64,000 nt of DNA from Niveibacterium umoris (GTDB lineage: Bacteria; Pseudomonadota; Gammaproteobacteria; Burkholderiales; Rhodocyclaceae): NCBI RefSeq assembly GCF_014197015.1, contig NZ_JACIET010000002.1, positions 496,001 to 560,000 of the forward strand. The letters run 5' to 3'. Within the stretch, counting starts at the first letter, position 1; every line of letters begins with the position of its first letter. This document shows, in pieces, positions 45,304 through 54,974 of the stretch. The notes below the pieces were generated by a model, which had not been told where the DNA came from, searched no databases, and worked only from the letters and a program-made list of their open reading frames with translations. A program made the translations under genes and the position numbers.

Positions 45304-45327
45304 GGGCACCCAGTCTCGGGCGCCCCA
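45304..45327 (+). terminator. Imperfect GC hairpin after the subtilase gene
   Basis: GGGGCACCCAGTCTCGGGCGCCCC folds with one mismatch, directly after the stop codon, but without a T run. A weak terminator or processing hairpin. Confidence 0.35.
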
Positions 45328-45435
45328 CTCCTTCCCCGGTGCCCGCCGCGCAAAGAGCTTCGCTTTGGCACCGGGGGCAACGCTGCCCCGGCGGACAGCG
45401 ACTACACTGCGCGCGATTCCCGTTCGGAGCGCCCG

Positions 45436-45942
45436 ATGCAGCTACGTGACCTCGATCCATTCAACGCCGACGAGATTGCGCTCGTCGCCCAACGCATGCG
45501 CGACACGCTGGTCGAGGTGGAAGGCGCAGAGCGCGGCGCCGCTATGTACACGATGGCGTGGCTTGAAAACCGGGTGCGTTGGCACCTCGACCCTGCCAAC
45601 ACCCGCGCACGGGTGGTGCTGGCACTGGCGGACGGTGACACGGTTGCCGGGCACACGATTTTCCGCATCGAGCACGACGCCAGCGGCATGTTCGGCTTGA
45701 TCTCGACGACCTATGTGCTGCCCGCGTTCCGCCGCCACGGCGTCGCGCAGGCGCTGCTCGAATGCGCAGAGGCGTGGTTCCGCGCGCAAGGGGTGCCGCA
45801 GTGCTGCACCTGGACCTCGTCCACCAACCGGCCGCTGATCGGGCTCTACGCCCGTAACGGTTACAGCGAGGCCGAGCGCGGCCCGAACGACCTGACCGGC
45901 ACGATGATGGTGCGACTGGCCAAGGGGCTCACCACATCCTGA
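45436..45942 (+). CDS. GNAT-family acetyltransferase
   Basis: 168 residues. The acetyl-CoA loop is present as ISTTYVLPAFRRHGVAQALLECAE (R-x-x-G-x-A), followed by the C-terminal LYARNGYSEAE typical of the fold. ATG 45436 begins the recognisable domain. Substrate unknown; no operon partner, since the neighbours are convergent or separated. Confidence 0.85.
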   Translation: MQLRDLDPFNADEIALVAQRMRDTLVEVEGAERGAAMYTMAWLENRVRWHLDPANTRARVVLALADGDTVAGHTIFRIEHDASGMFGLISTTYVLPAFRRHGVAQALLECAEAWFRAQGVPQCCTWTSSTNRPLIGLYARNGYSEAERGPNDLTGTMMVRLAKGLTTS

Positions 45943-45986
45943 TCCGGGCAGGGGGCCGGTGCTGTGCCAGCCCCCCCCTGCGGCAT

Positions 45987-46364
45987 TCAACTGCGCCAGG
46001 GCAGATCGATGGCGCTGCCGTCGGGCAGGAAGGTGGCTACCGGCGATGCGCCGAACACGCCGAGGATCTCAAGCGGCTGCGGGCCGGGGTTGAAGATCTG
46101 GTGGTCGCGGCCACGCGGCAGCACCACGGTGCTGTCGGCACCGAAGCGCTGCGTCTGGCCATCCACCACCAGCTCGCCCCAACCGGACAGGCACAGCACC
46201 ACTTCGTCGCAGTCGTGGCGGTGCGGCGGGGTCGCCGCGCCGGGTTGCAGCGTCTGCCGCCACATCGACAGTTGAGACACGCCCTCGTCATGGCCGACCC
46301 AGGTGGCATGCGCCACGCCGGGGATGGGAGTGGAGGTCGGGCGGGATTGTTCGATCACGTTCAT
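45987..46364 (-). CDS. Cupin-domain protein
   Basis: 125 residues, a small single-domain cupin. Metal ligands are visible in motif 1 (PPHRHDCDEVV, with His-x-His-x-x-x-x-Glu) and motif 2 (LPRGRDHQIFN). It may be a quercetinase/ring-opening-type or a sugar-binding cupin; specific function not assigned. AGGAG precedes the ATG. It is divergent from a LysR gene, which may regulate it. Confidence 0.82.
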   Translation of the reverse strand: MNVIEQSRPTSTPIPGVAHATWVGHDEGVSQLSMWRQTLQPGAATPPHRHDCDEVVLCLSGWGELVVDGQTQRFGADSTVVLPRGRDHQIFNPGPQPLEILGVFGASPVATFLPDGSAIDLPWRS

Positions 46365-46497
46365 GGCTTGCTCCTGAGTGGGAATCGGGGATATCCAGGG
46401 CGCCTTGGATGGAGGCCATTTTCCGCAGCCGAGCGGTGATTCGGTAGATGCGCGAGTGTCGTAACATTGCCGAACGTTTTTCGTGAATCGGACACTC

Positions 46498-47388
46498 ATG
46501 AAAGGCTTGCATCCACTCGTCGCATTTGCCCAGACAGCGCGCCGGCGCAGCTTTGCCGCGGCTGCACGGGATCTCGGCGGGACGCCTTCCACCGTTGCCA
46601 AGAGTGTCGCGCGGCTGGAGGCATCGCTCGGCGTGCAGCTCTTTCACCGCACCACCCGGCAGGTGAACCTCACGGCGGATGGCGAACGGCTCTTTCAGCG
46701 CTGTGAACGGGTGCTGGCCGAACTCGAAGACCTCTACGCCGATGCAGCCGGCACGCGCGGCGCAATCAGCGGCACCTTGCGCATCGACATGCCGATCACC
46801 TACGGGCGCCGGGTGTTGCTGCCACTGCTGGCGGGCTTGCTGCGCCAGCACCCGCAACTGCGCCTCGACGCGCGGCTGCGCGATGACTATGCCGATCTGG
46901 TGCGCGACGGCCTCGACGCCGCCGTGCGGGTGGGCGAGCTGCGCGATTCCTCGCTCGTGGCACGCCGTTTCGACTGGCAGCAACTGATGCTGGTCGCCAG
47001 CCCGGATTACCTGGCCACGCAAGGCACGCCCGGCAAGGTGGGGGATCTCGCCACGCATACCGGCATCCTGTTCCGCATGCCGACGAGCGGGCGCAACCGC
47101 CCCTGGCAGCTGCGCGAAGGGCCGCGCGAGATCACGCTGGAACCGACGCACCGCATCCAGGTGAACGACGGTGAGGGCATGGTCGCGCTGGTCTTGCAGG
47201 GGCTGGGCCTGGGGCAGATCCCGGACAACATGATTCGCGACGAACTGGCCCGCGGCGCCCTGGTGGAGGTGCTTGCCGACTATCGCCCCGCGCGCATGCC
47301 AATCAGCATCGTGATGCCATCTGGCCGCCTGCAGCCGGCGCGGGTGCGCGCGCTGATCGAAACCCTTGAAGGCCTGCGAACTCCGTAG
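46498..47388 (+). CDS. LysR-family transcriptional regulator
   Basis: 296 residues. The HTH (FAQTARRRSFAAAARDLGGTPSTVAKSVARLE, within residues 9-41) is followed by LGVQLFHRTTRQVNLTADG and an effector domain. ATG 46498 is used; an in-frame GTG at 46483 would add five residues. Divergent arrangement with the cupin gene (gap 133 bases) suggests it controls it. Confidence 0.9.
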   Translation: MKGLHPLVAFAQTARRRSFAAAARDLGGTPSTVAKSVARLEASLGVQLFHRTTRQVNLTADGERLFQRCERVLAELEDLYADAAGTRGAISGTLRIDMPITYGRRVLLPLLAGLLRQHPQLRLDARLRDDYADLVRDGLDAAVRVGELRDSSLVARRFDWQQLMLVASPDYLATQGTPGKVGDLATHTGILFRMPTSGRNRPWQLREGPREITLEPTHRIQVNDGEGMVALVLQGLGLGQIPDNMIRDELARGALVEVLADYRPARMPISIVMPSGRLQPARVRALIETLEGLRTP

Positions 47389-47473
47389 AATCGCCCCGGC
47401 CGCAGCGTACCGCCCCCTCGAATCGCCAGCTAGCGGCCGGCCCGACCGAACCCGTTCACAAGGAACCCGCCTC

Positions 47474-47836
47474 ATGTCTTCCCGCCCGATGCAGACCTAC
47501 CGCGGCAGTTGCCACTGCGGCGCCGTGCAGTTCGAGATCGACACCGACTTCCCCGAGCTGACGCAATGCGACTGCTCGATCTGCCGCAAGAAGAACGCGC
47601 TGATGGTGAAGGTGCATGAAAGCCACTTCCGCCTGCTGGCCGGCGAAGCCTCGCTCACCGAATATCAGTTCCACACCCGCACCGCGCGCCACTTCTTCTG
47701 CAAGGTCTGCGGCATCTACACCTTCCACCGCAAGCGGGTGACGCCCGACAACTTTGGCATCAACGTCCATTGCCTCGATGGCTTCGACCCGACAGGCATC
47801 CCGGTACGGCAGGCGATCGGCGCATCGATGCCCTGA
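47474..47836 (+). CDS. GFA/CENP-V-family zinc protein
   Basis: 120 residues. Zinc-binding cysteines are clear: GSCHCGAVQFE, CDCSICRKKN, and FCKVCGIYTFH. Family members were named for glutathione-dependent formaldehyde activation, but most have no proven role. The start is preceded by an AAGGAA site. It follows the LysR gene by 85 bases on the same strand. Confidence 0.88.
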   Translation: MSSRPMQTYRGSCHCGAVQFEIDTDFPELTQCDCSICRKKNALMVKVHESHFRLLAGEASLTEYQFHTRTARHFFCKVCGIYTFHRKRVTPDNFGINVHCLDGFDPTGIPVRQAIGASMP

Positions 47837-47873
47837 CGTGCCTGAACGGACATCTGGCACTATGCTTGCCGTT

Positions 47874-47891
47874 CCCGCGCTCCAGCGCGGG
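47874..47891. terminator. GC hairpin between the GFA-family and TonB-like genes
   Basis: CCCGCGCT-CC-AGCGCGGG, an almost loop-free 8-bp stem. No T run follows, so termination is only possible, not shown. Confidence 0.3.
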
Positions 47892-47939
47892 CGGCGCGCC
47901 TGACGGCTGCGCCGGCTGCAACCCTTGCCTGGCTGATGC

Positions 47940-50219
47940 ATGAACGCTGAACGCAGACGGCTGACCCTCTCGCTGCTGATCTCACTGCTCGCGCACGCGA
48001 TGCTGTTGAGCCTGAGTTTCGGCGGTCAGGGCTTCGGGCTGCCGGGCCTGGTATTCCCGTGGCAGAAGCGCTGGGCCACCGTGCCGGATCTGCATGTCGT
48101 GTTGCGGCCGGCGCCGGTCGAGAACGGGCAAACGGCGCTCCCGCCGCTTACCACATCGCAATGGCCGGATTCGGTCGGGGAGGCAGAAAACGCCGCTGCG
48201 GCGGCATCCGCAGCGAACGCCGCGGCGCCCGCCCTGAACCTTGCCCGGCAAACCCTGATCCCCCGAGCGCCAGCCGCTTTCACACCCGATTCCGGCAACC
48301 AGCAGATGGCCGAAACGCCCCTGCCCGCCGAAGCGCCAAGCGCAGTGCCGCGGGTCGCCGTGATCGCGGTGGAACGCGCCGACGACCCCGCCTTCTTCGT
48401 CCCGACGCCGCCTGCGGTCTCCAGCCCGGGCGGTGTCCTCGGCCCGCACGCGCCCAGCACCGACGCGCCGGACGCACCGCGCCCGGACGACAGCGCCGTC
48501 GCGCGCGCCGACGTCGCGCCGGCGGCGCCCGAGCCCCAGCCACCCGAAGTCGACACCGCTGCGCGCGAGGCACAACGCCTGGCGGAACAGATGGAGGCCG
48601 CACGCGCCGACGCCGCGCGCCTCGACGCCGAACGTCGCGAAGCGGAACGGCTCGCCGCCGCCAGGCTGGAAGCGCGGCGCCTGGAAGAGGCGCGGCTAGC
48701 CGCGGCGCGCGCCGAAACCGAACGCCTCGCCGCCCAACGCCGCGAGGCCGAACGCGTGGCCGCGGCCAGCCTGGAAGCTGGGCGGCTCGAAGCCGAGCAG
48801 CGCGACGCCGAGCGCACCGCCGCCGCCAAGCTCGAAGCCGCCCGACAGGAAGAAGCCCGTCAGGCCGCGGCGCGTGCCGAAACCCAGCGCCTCGAAGCAG
48901 AGCGACGCGAAGCCGCACGGCTGGCGGCGGCAAAACTCGAAGCCCAGCGTCTTGAAGAAGCGCGGGAGGCGGCCCTGCGCGCCGAGGCCGAGCGACTCGA
49001 AGCGGAAGGCCGCGAGGCCACCCGGCTCGCCACCGCAAAGGCCGAGGCGCAGCGGGTCGAGGCGGCGCGGCAGGCGGCCGCGCGCGCCGATGCAGAGCGC
49101 AAGGAAACCGAGCGTCGTGAAGCCGCGCGGCTGGCCGCCGCCAAACTCGAAGCCCAACGCCAGGAGGACGCCCGCCAGGCCGCGGCGCGCGCGGAAGCGG
49201 AGCGGCTTGAGGCGGAACGCCGCGAAGCCACACGACTCGCCGCCGCCAAGGCCGAAGCGCAGCGACTCGAAGATGCGCGGCAAGCGGCCGCGCGCGCCGA
49301 AGCACAACGCCTTGAAGCCGAACGTCGCGAAGCCGCCCGTGTCGCCGCGGCGAAACTCGAAGCCCAGCGGCAGGAAGAAGCGCGACTGGCCGCCGCTCGC
49401 GCCGAGGCCGAACGCCTCGAAGCCGAACGTCGGGAGGCGGCGCGCGTTGCCGCGGCAAAGGCCGAAGCGGCGCGACAAGAGGAAGCCCGCCAGGCTGCAG
49501 CCGCTGCGGAAGCCGCACGTGTCGAGGCCGAGCGTCGTGAAACGGCGCGCATCGCCGCCGCGCAGGCGGAAGCCAAGCGGGCCGAAGATGCCCGCCAGGC
49601 CGCAGCACGCGCCGAAGCGGATCGAATCGAAGGCGAACGGCGCGAGGCCGCACGGGTGGCGGCGGCCAAGGCGGAGGGCGAACGCCAGGAAGCCGCCCGT
49701 CGTGAAGCGGCGCGCGTTGCCGCCGCCAAGGCCGAGCAGGAAGAGAACGAACGCCGCGAAGCGCGACGCCGCGCGATGGGTCGCCAGCTCGACGAAGAAG
49801 CCGCCCAGCGCGACGCCGCCAAGGCCAGCACCCGCACGCCCGACAGCCTGCCCTACTCGCTCAGCACCGCGCGGCGGGTGCGGCTGTGGGGCCGCAGCGA
49901 CCCGAACGTCGACCTGGTGCAGTACGCCGAAGCCTGGGCCCGCCGCATCCAGATGAACACCCCGGTCGACACCGCGCGCGATCTCGCAAAACGCCCGCAC
50001 ACGCCGCCCATGGTCACCGTCGCGATGCGCAGCGACGGCACGGTGGAGTCGATCAACTTCGCCGTTTCCAGCGGCTCGCCCGACGTCGACAACGCGATCC
50101 GCCGCATCATCGAAAGCCACGCCCCCTACCCCGCTTTCCCGCCCATCCTCGCGCGCCAGTACGACGTGGTCGAGATCCGTCGCACCTGGCAATTCGACAG
50201 CGCGGTGCGGCTGTACTGA
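47940..50219 (+). CDS. TonB/TolA-like protein with long 35-residue coiled-coil repeats
   Basis: 759 residues: cytoplasmic Arg-rich start, a transmembrane helix (about 8-27), a Pro/Ala-rich region (30-200), a very long Ala/Glu/Arg helix (about 205-620) and a TonB C-terminal domain (about 660-759, with VAMRSDGTVESINF and AYPAFPP-like elements). Seven exact 35-residue units (residues 312-556) of the form RAEAERLEAERREAARLAAA... build the helix. It should bridge the inner membrane to the outer membrane like TolA. exbB/exbD are not adjacent, so the motor partner is unknown. Confidence 0.82.
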   Translation: MNAERRRLTLSLLISLLAHAMLLSLSFGGQGFGLPGLVFPWQKRWATVPDLHVVLRPAPVENGQTALPPLTTSQWPDSVGEAENAAAAASAANAAAPALNLARQTLIPRAPAAFTPDSGNQQMAETPLPAEAPSAVPRVAVIAVERADDPAFFVPTPPAVSSPGGVLGPHAPSTDAPDAPRPDDSAVARADVAPAAPEPQPPEVDTAAREAQRLAEQMEAARADAARLDAERREAERLAAARLEARRLEEARLAAARAETERLAAQRREAERVAAASLEAGRLEAEQRDAERTAAAKLEAARQEEARQAAARAETQRLEAERREAARLAAAKLEAQRLEEAREAALRAEAERLEAEGREATRLATAKAEAQRVEAARQAAARADAERKETERREAARLAAAKLEAQRQEDARQAAARAEAERLEAERREATRLAAAKAEAQRLEDARQAAARAEAQRLEAERREAARVAAAKLEAQRQEEARLAAARAEAERLEAERREAARVAAAKAEAARQEEARQAAAAAEAARVEAERRETARIAAAQAEAKRAEDARQAAARAEADRIEGERREAARVAAAKAEGERQEAARREAARVAAAKAEQEENERREARRRAMGRQLDEEAAQRDAAKASTRTPDSLPYSLSTARRVRLWGRSDPNVDLVQYAEAWARRIQMNTPVDTARDLAKRPHTPPMVTVAMRSDGTVESINFAVSSGSPDVDNAIRRIIESHAPYPAFPPILARQYDVVEIRRTWQFDSAVRLY
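48873..49607 (+). repeat. Seven tandem 105-bp units in the TonB-like gene
   Basis: Seven units of exactly 105 bp (35 codons) run from 48873 without any length change, encoding a repeat of five heptads. An eighth unit starts at 49608 and then degenerates. The strict spacing suggests growth by whole-unit duplication under selection for helix phase. Confidence 0.85.
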
Positions 50220-50268
50220 GCAGGCCCGGGCACGCCGCAGCCGTGACGAGGCCTGACCTGGAGACGCC

Positions 50269-51036
50269 ATGATCCGGATCGTCCTGTGCATCGTACTCAG
50301 CCTTTGCGCGGCCACAGCCAGCGCCGACGGCACGCTGTTCCGCGTTCCGACGCGTGAGGGCATCACCACCACCGTATTCTGGGAAGCGACGCCGGGCGCC
50401 TCCGCCACGGTGCTGCTGTTCCCGGGCGGGGGTGGCGGCTTCGGGCAGGTCGAAAACGGCAAGCCGACCGGCCGCAACTTCCTCGTGCGCAGCGAGGCCG
50501 AGTTCGTCGCGCAGGGCTTCAACGTCGCGATCTTCGGCCGCCCGAGTGATTCGCAGGATCTCGACTACGCCGACCGCATCGCCGAGCCCCACATGACGGA
50601 CGTCGCGCGCATGCTGGCCTTCGTGCGCGAGCAGTCGCCGCTGCCGGTGTGGCTGGTCGGCACCAGCCGCGGCACCGTCTCGGCCACCGCCGCGGCGATC
50701 CGCCATGGCGACCAGATCGCCGGCCTGGTACTGAGTTCCAGCGTCGTCAGCAGCAAGAAGCCGGGCGCGGTGCCGACGCAGAACCTCGCCGCCGTCACCA
50801 TGCCGACACTCGTCCTCCACCACAGCAAGGACGCCTGCCCGGTCTGCGATCCCGGCCTCGTACCGGCCATCCTGCGCGGCCTGACAAACGCGCGCGTGAA
50901 AAAGCTCGTCATGGTCAGCGGCGGCGACAACCCCACAGGCAACGTCTGCGAGGCATTGCACTGGCACGGCTATATCGGCATGGAGCGCGAGGCGGTGGGG
51001 GTGATAGGCGCGTGGATCAAGGCGCCGGGGAATTGA
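50269..51036 (+). CDS. Exported alpha/beta hydrolase
   Basis: 255 residues with a signal peptide (about 1-20, ATASADG). The fold has an oxyanion region FPGGGGGFGQ and a nucleophile elbow GTSRGTVS (Ser in GxSxG-like context), and a late His in EALHWHGY. It is probably an esterase or lipase-like enzyme of the periplasm. It follows the TonB-like gene by 49 bases on the same strand. Specificity unknown. Confidence 0.8.
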   Translation: MIRIVLCIVLSLCAATASADGTLFRVPTREGITTTVFWEATPGASATVLLFPGGGGGFGQVENGKPTGRNFLVRSEAEFVAQGFNVAIFGRPSDSQDLDYADRIAEPHMTDVARMLAFVREQSPLPVWLVGTSRGTVSATAAAIRHGDQIAGLVLSSSVVSSKKPGAVPTQNLAAVTMPTLVLHHSKDACPVCDPGLVPAILRGLTNARVKKLVMVSGGDNPTGNVCEALHWHGYIGMEREAVGVIGAWIKAPGN

Positions 51037-51112
51037 CCAACACGCGAAGGCACACGGCAGGTTGGCCAAAGGCACAACCCGCCGCATCTGGGGCAAGGCT
51101 GATGCGTCTCGT

Positions 51113-51652
51113 CTAGACCGCTGTCGACCGGGACTGCGCCGGCGTCGGTTCCGGCGGCCGCGCGGGCCGGGGCTTCGTGCGTGGCCCGAGCTCCTTGATC
51201 AGCGCGTCCTCGTCGGTCTTGTGGAAGACCTTTGTTGCGCAGTCATTCATGTAGTCGACCGAATCCGCCTGGATCGTCACCAAGGTCGCGTTCAGGGCGG
51301 CAGCCTGCTTGTTGATCGCATCGACGACCTTGTTATGTTTGCCGAGCTTCTCGTTGTAACGATCGACCGCCGACTCGTCGCTGGGCGGCACAGCGCTCAA
51401 CTCCCTGGCGAGTTCCTTGGCCTCCGCCACCGCAAGTGCCAGCGCCTCGTCGTGCGTGGCGCGCTCCGCTTCCAGCGCCGCGCTGCGGGCATCGATGTCC
51501 CGTTCGCGCAGCATGCACGCCCTGAGTTCGGCGCGGGTCAGCAGCTTCGGGTAGGGAGGCTGCGCGGGCCTGGCCGAAGTGCCCGGTTGCACCGCGCCAA
51601 CCGCTGTAGGCAGCGCGACAAGAACCACGAGAGGAAGAAGAAACCATCGCAC
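51113..51652 (-). CDS. Exported coiled-coil protein of unknown function
   Basis: 179 residues from GTG 51652, which has AGGAG nine bases upstream. A signal peptide (about 1-20, PTAVGAV) is followed by a helical region rich in Ala/Glu (SAALEAERATHDEALALAVAEAKELARE) with two cysteines (ACML, NDCATKVF), and a Pro-rich C terminus. No family recognised. It begins 173 bases after the M48 peptidase gene ends. Confidence 0.65.
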   Translation of the reverse strand: MRWFLLPLVVLVALPTAVGAVQPGTSARPAQPPYPKLLTRAELRACMLRERDIDARSAALEAERATHDEALALAVAEAKELARELSAVPPSDESAVDRYNEKLGKHNKVVDAINKQAAALNATLVTIQADSVDYMNDCATKVFHKTDEDALIKELGPRTKPRPARPPEPTPAQSRSTAV

Positions 51653-51825
51653 GAAATGCGCTCCTTTTCTGTTCGTCAACAACACGCTATCGGGCCAGTG
51701 ATCGCCGCGGTTTGCATCAGCAGAGGCGCCGTCGTGCAAACCGCTCGGCACCGCGGGGCTCGACACGATCCGGTCATGCAGCGCAGTTCTGGGTGACCCG
51801 CGTTGCATGGTTCGAGTACAGCCGC

Positions 51826-54687
51826 TCATGAACCCGTGCCGACGCGCTGCGCGATCGTCTTCCACTGCTCGGTGTTCGGTTGGTGTGGTTCATCCCATTG
51901 CGCGTGCAGGCGCACGATGCGGATGCGCTCGTCGTCCTGCTCGACCAGGCCCAGCTGTTCGCGTGGCTCACGTTCGCCGACACCGCTGAGCACGGTGCGC
52001 GTGGCGCCACTCCCCTTGGTGCTCACGCTCTGCGGGGCGTCGCCGAAGTAGACGTCGACATGGGTACTGAACCAGTGCCGCGCGCCCAGCATGTGCGGCG
52101 GCACCTTGGGGGCTGAACCGTAGGACGCGGTCCATTCGACCAGGGGGCTCGCAGCGGCAACGTTGTAGACGTAGTGGGCGCCGTGTCCGCTCAGATCGGG
52201 CTGGTAGCTATCGATCAGGCGGCCGTCGCCACTGCGCGCTTCGACTGGCAGCGGGCCGCTGATCGGGATCGAAAGCTCCGTCGCCGAAAAGGCAGCGACG
52301 GTGACCGACTGGTTGCCCACTTTCACGCTGACTGGACGGCCCAGGCCGTTGTAGATGCTCAGGGTCGAATTGCTGGCGGTAAGCATGCCGGCGCCGAGCA
52401 CCGAAGCGACGATGCCGCCCGCAACGGCCACACGCCCGATGCTCGCAAGCAGCCCATCGGCGGTCTGGAAGCGGCTCCAGAGATCCTGCCTAGTCTGGCG
52501 TGGGCGTTCGGAACCCGGGATGAGCGGCTCGTAGTTCTTCGGCGTTCGGCTCGGTTCAGGGGCGGGTGGGGGCGACGTCCCCTGGCGAACGTGCGTAGCA
52601 AGCGCCGCTTCGGCAGTGAGCAAGGCTTCGAGCGCCTGCGTTTCCAGTGCAGAGAGCAAACCAGCCGCAGCGTTAACCCAACCGTCGATCGCCTGCATCC
52701 AGTTGTTGAGGTTCTCCTTGCTCGCCGGTACGAGCTTGAACTCCTCCAGCGCCTCGCTCCAGGCGTTGATTTCCAGCCGCTCGCAAAGCGTGGCGTCTAG
52801 CCGGACATCCACCTTTCGCGAATGGATTTCGTCAAGCACGCCGTAGAGCACGTTCGCCGTTGTCAGCAGTCGCGACAGCCCCGACGAGCTGACCTTGCCG
52901 CGCGCGGCGACAGCAGCCACCACGTTGCCCATCAGCCCGTGAGCATCGTGCAGATCGGCAAGGGTGTGCTCGGCATAGTGCAGCACGCGGATCAGGCCGA
53001 TCAGGTACTCGCGCCAGCCGTTGCCGACGAGTTCTGCGGCGGCCAGATGCGTAGCCCGCACGGCGCGGTCGTGTGCGAATACGCGGGCACGCACCGCCTC
53101 CGCTTCGGCCTCCACCGCCTTGATCGCTTCGGGCAGCCGCTTGCGCGCAATCTCCCGGCCGCGAAACACGATGCGCCCGCCGGTGGCCAAGAAGACCGTC
53201 CCATGTACCGCGCGCAGCATGGCGCGCTCTTCAAGCAACTCGCGCAGGTGGGTCAGATCATCGGCGAGCGCAAGGCTGTAGAGGGTGTCGAGCAGCTGGG
53301 GCACCTGCCCGGGGCGCACCGCGTCGGTATACAGCTCGGCCGGGTCTTTGGCGTAGCGGGTCAGCGAACGGCCAAGGTAGGCGCCGCGATAGCACGGCTG
53401 GTACTGCAGCAGGCCATAGCGCTCATCGAGCGCCGCAAGCGTGGCTTCGCGCGTGGCCGGCTCGGCCGCCAGCTTGCTTGTCATCAGCGCCACCACGCGC
53501 GCCTTCAGCCTCTCCGCGTCATCGAACAGCAACCAGGCGCTGCGCGGGTCGTGCGAGGCCTGCAGGTAGCTGCGCTTGGCGTTCTGTTCACGGTCTGCGT
53601 TCGCGGGGTGGCTCGACCACATCTGGGGCGGCCGCGCGAAGCCGTTCGCGAACACGCGATGCGCTTCGGGGCGCTCGCCGGTGGGCGGCACCTGGCCATA
53701 GTGTTCATCATCGAGAATCCGCGCCATCTTCTCAATGACGGTGGTCTGCACCTCGAACAGGTCGTGCGGGATACGGCCCTGCCCGATCTGCGCGTTCGCA
53801 AATCCGAGCGTGCGACTCCAGGCGTCATCGGCAGCCTGCAGCTTGTGCAGCGCATGAACGAGTTCGTCGCTACCGGTCAGCGACACCGCGACCAGATCGG
53901 CCTGGAACTCCATCTGGCGAGACAAGGCGCGCTGCGCCAGCACGACCACCCGCAGCAGCATGTCCATCAGCGAGCGAATCGACCACACGATCGACTGCAG
54001 CAGCCAGCCGACCCAGGCCACCCGCAAGTCGATCGACGCGATGAACTGCAGCAGTTCGTCCAGCGCATCGCGCTTGGCGATCACATGCGAGGCCACCTGC
54101 TGGGCGATGTACACCCAGCTGCCGATCGCCATGCTGCGCTGGGCGAAGTGGCCGAACTCATGGGCCAGCACCGCCTTCATCTCGCTCAGGCTCAGCACAT
54201 TCACCAGCGCAAGCCCGATCTCCAGATTCTTCTTCGACGGGAAGAGCAGGTTCAGGATCGACAAGTCGTAGAACACCGCCGCATTCACGCGAGCGGAGAC
54301 GAAGACCTTGCGCGGTCGCGGCGCACCGGCCTCGTCCGCAAGGCGATGCAGGAAGGCGATCAGGCGCGGCTGTTCCGCCTCGGTGATCTCCACGGCGTCC
54401 GGCGCGCCACCGCGCTTCACGAAGAAAAGCGCCTTCAGCATGAACAGCGCGAGGAAGGCCGACGAGCAGCCGACCAGTTGGTTCATGAAGCTGCCTTCCG
54501 AACTGCTGCCCTGCTCGGCCAGCGTGCGCCAGGCGGTGTAGACGAACCAGCCCGAGAGAGCGAAGTAGCCCAGCACGAACACGACCAAACTCAGCGTCGC
54601 CAGCCAGGCCTGAAGCCAGTAGGCGGGCGAAGGCGTCGTCAGGTCTTTCGGAACTTCAGAGGGGCCAGCAGGGTAGAGGTCGTCCAT
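51826..54687 (-). CDS. Large M48-family metallopeptidase with C-terminal extension
   Basis: 953 residues. Two membrane segments near the N terminus (about 30-55 and 70-90) precede the catalytic HEFGH (His176) and a later Glu (EFQADLVAVS), the M48 zinc site. Beyond the roughly 300-residue peptidase core lies a long helical region with another membrane-like segment near residue 760 and a final beta-rich domain (STLSIYNGLGRPVSVKVGN). Such an extension is unusual for HtpX/Ste24-like proteins. The ATG at 54687 is used; 54750 would add 21 residues. No strong ribosome site is visible for either. Confidence 0.8.
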   Translation of the reverse strand: MDDLYPAGPSEVPKDLTTPSPAYWLQAWLATLSLVVFVLGYFALSGWFVYTAWRTLAEQGSSSEGSFMNQLVGCSSAFLALFMLKALFFVKRGGAPDAVEITEAEQPRLIAFLHRLADEAGAPRPRKVFVSARVNAAVFYDLSILNLLFPSKKNLEIGLALVNVLSLSEMKAVLAHEFGHFAQRSMAIGSWVYIAQQVASHVIAKRDALDELLQFIASIDLRVAWVGWLLQSIVWSIRSLMDMLLRVVVLAQRALSRQMEFQADLVAVSLTGSDELVHALHKLQAADDAWSRTLGFANAQIGQGRIPHDLFEVQTTVIEKMARILDDEHYGQVPPTGERPEAHRVFANGFARPPQMWSSHPANADREQNAKRSYLQASHDPRSAWLLFDDAERLKARVVALMTSKLAAEPATREATLAALDERYGLLQYQPCYRGAYLGRSLTRYAKDPAELYTDAVRPGQVPQLLDTLYSLALADDLTHLRELLEERAMLRAVHGTVFLATGGRIVFRGREIARKRLPEAIKAVEAEAEAVRARVFAHDRAVRATHLAAAELVGNGWREYLIGLIRVLHYAEHTLADLHDAHGLMGNVVAAVAARGKVSSSGLSRLLTTANVLYGVLDEIHSRKVDVRLDATLCERLEINAWSEALEEFKLVPASKENLNNWMQAIDGWVNAAAGLLSALETQALEALLTAEAALATHVRQGTSPPPAPEPSRTPKNYEPLIPGSERPRQTRQDLWSRFQTADGLLASIGRVAVAGGIVASVLGAGMLTASNSTLSIYNGLGRPVSVKVGNQSVTVAAFSATELSIPISGPLPVEARSGDGRLIDSYQPDLSGHGAHYVYNVAAASPLVEWTASYGSAPKVPPHMLGARHWFSTHVDVYFGDAPQSVSTKGSGATRTVLSGVGEREPREQLGLVEQDDERIRIVRLHAQWDEPHQPNTEQWKTIAQRVGTGS

Positions 54688-54974
54688 GTCGGTCGGGGGA
54701 GAGAGGTCGATGGGCGCGCAGCGACGTGGGCGGCTGCTTCCCGTCGACATGGGCTACGCATCAACCGGGCATTCTGCAGCGCGAGCTTTCGCGCCGGTTT
54801 GCGCCAATCAACCCGGGCCGATGTTTTTACACAATCTTGAACATTTCCATGATTTCGTTTGCTGGCCCTACAGCGCCGGTGGTCTGGGCCACGCTTGAGG
54901 TCGCTCGCGGTACCCAGCGGCGGCGACAACCCCGCAGGCAGGGTCGGCGGGGCGCTGGGCGGGGCGAACACCGG

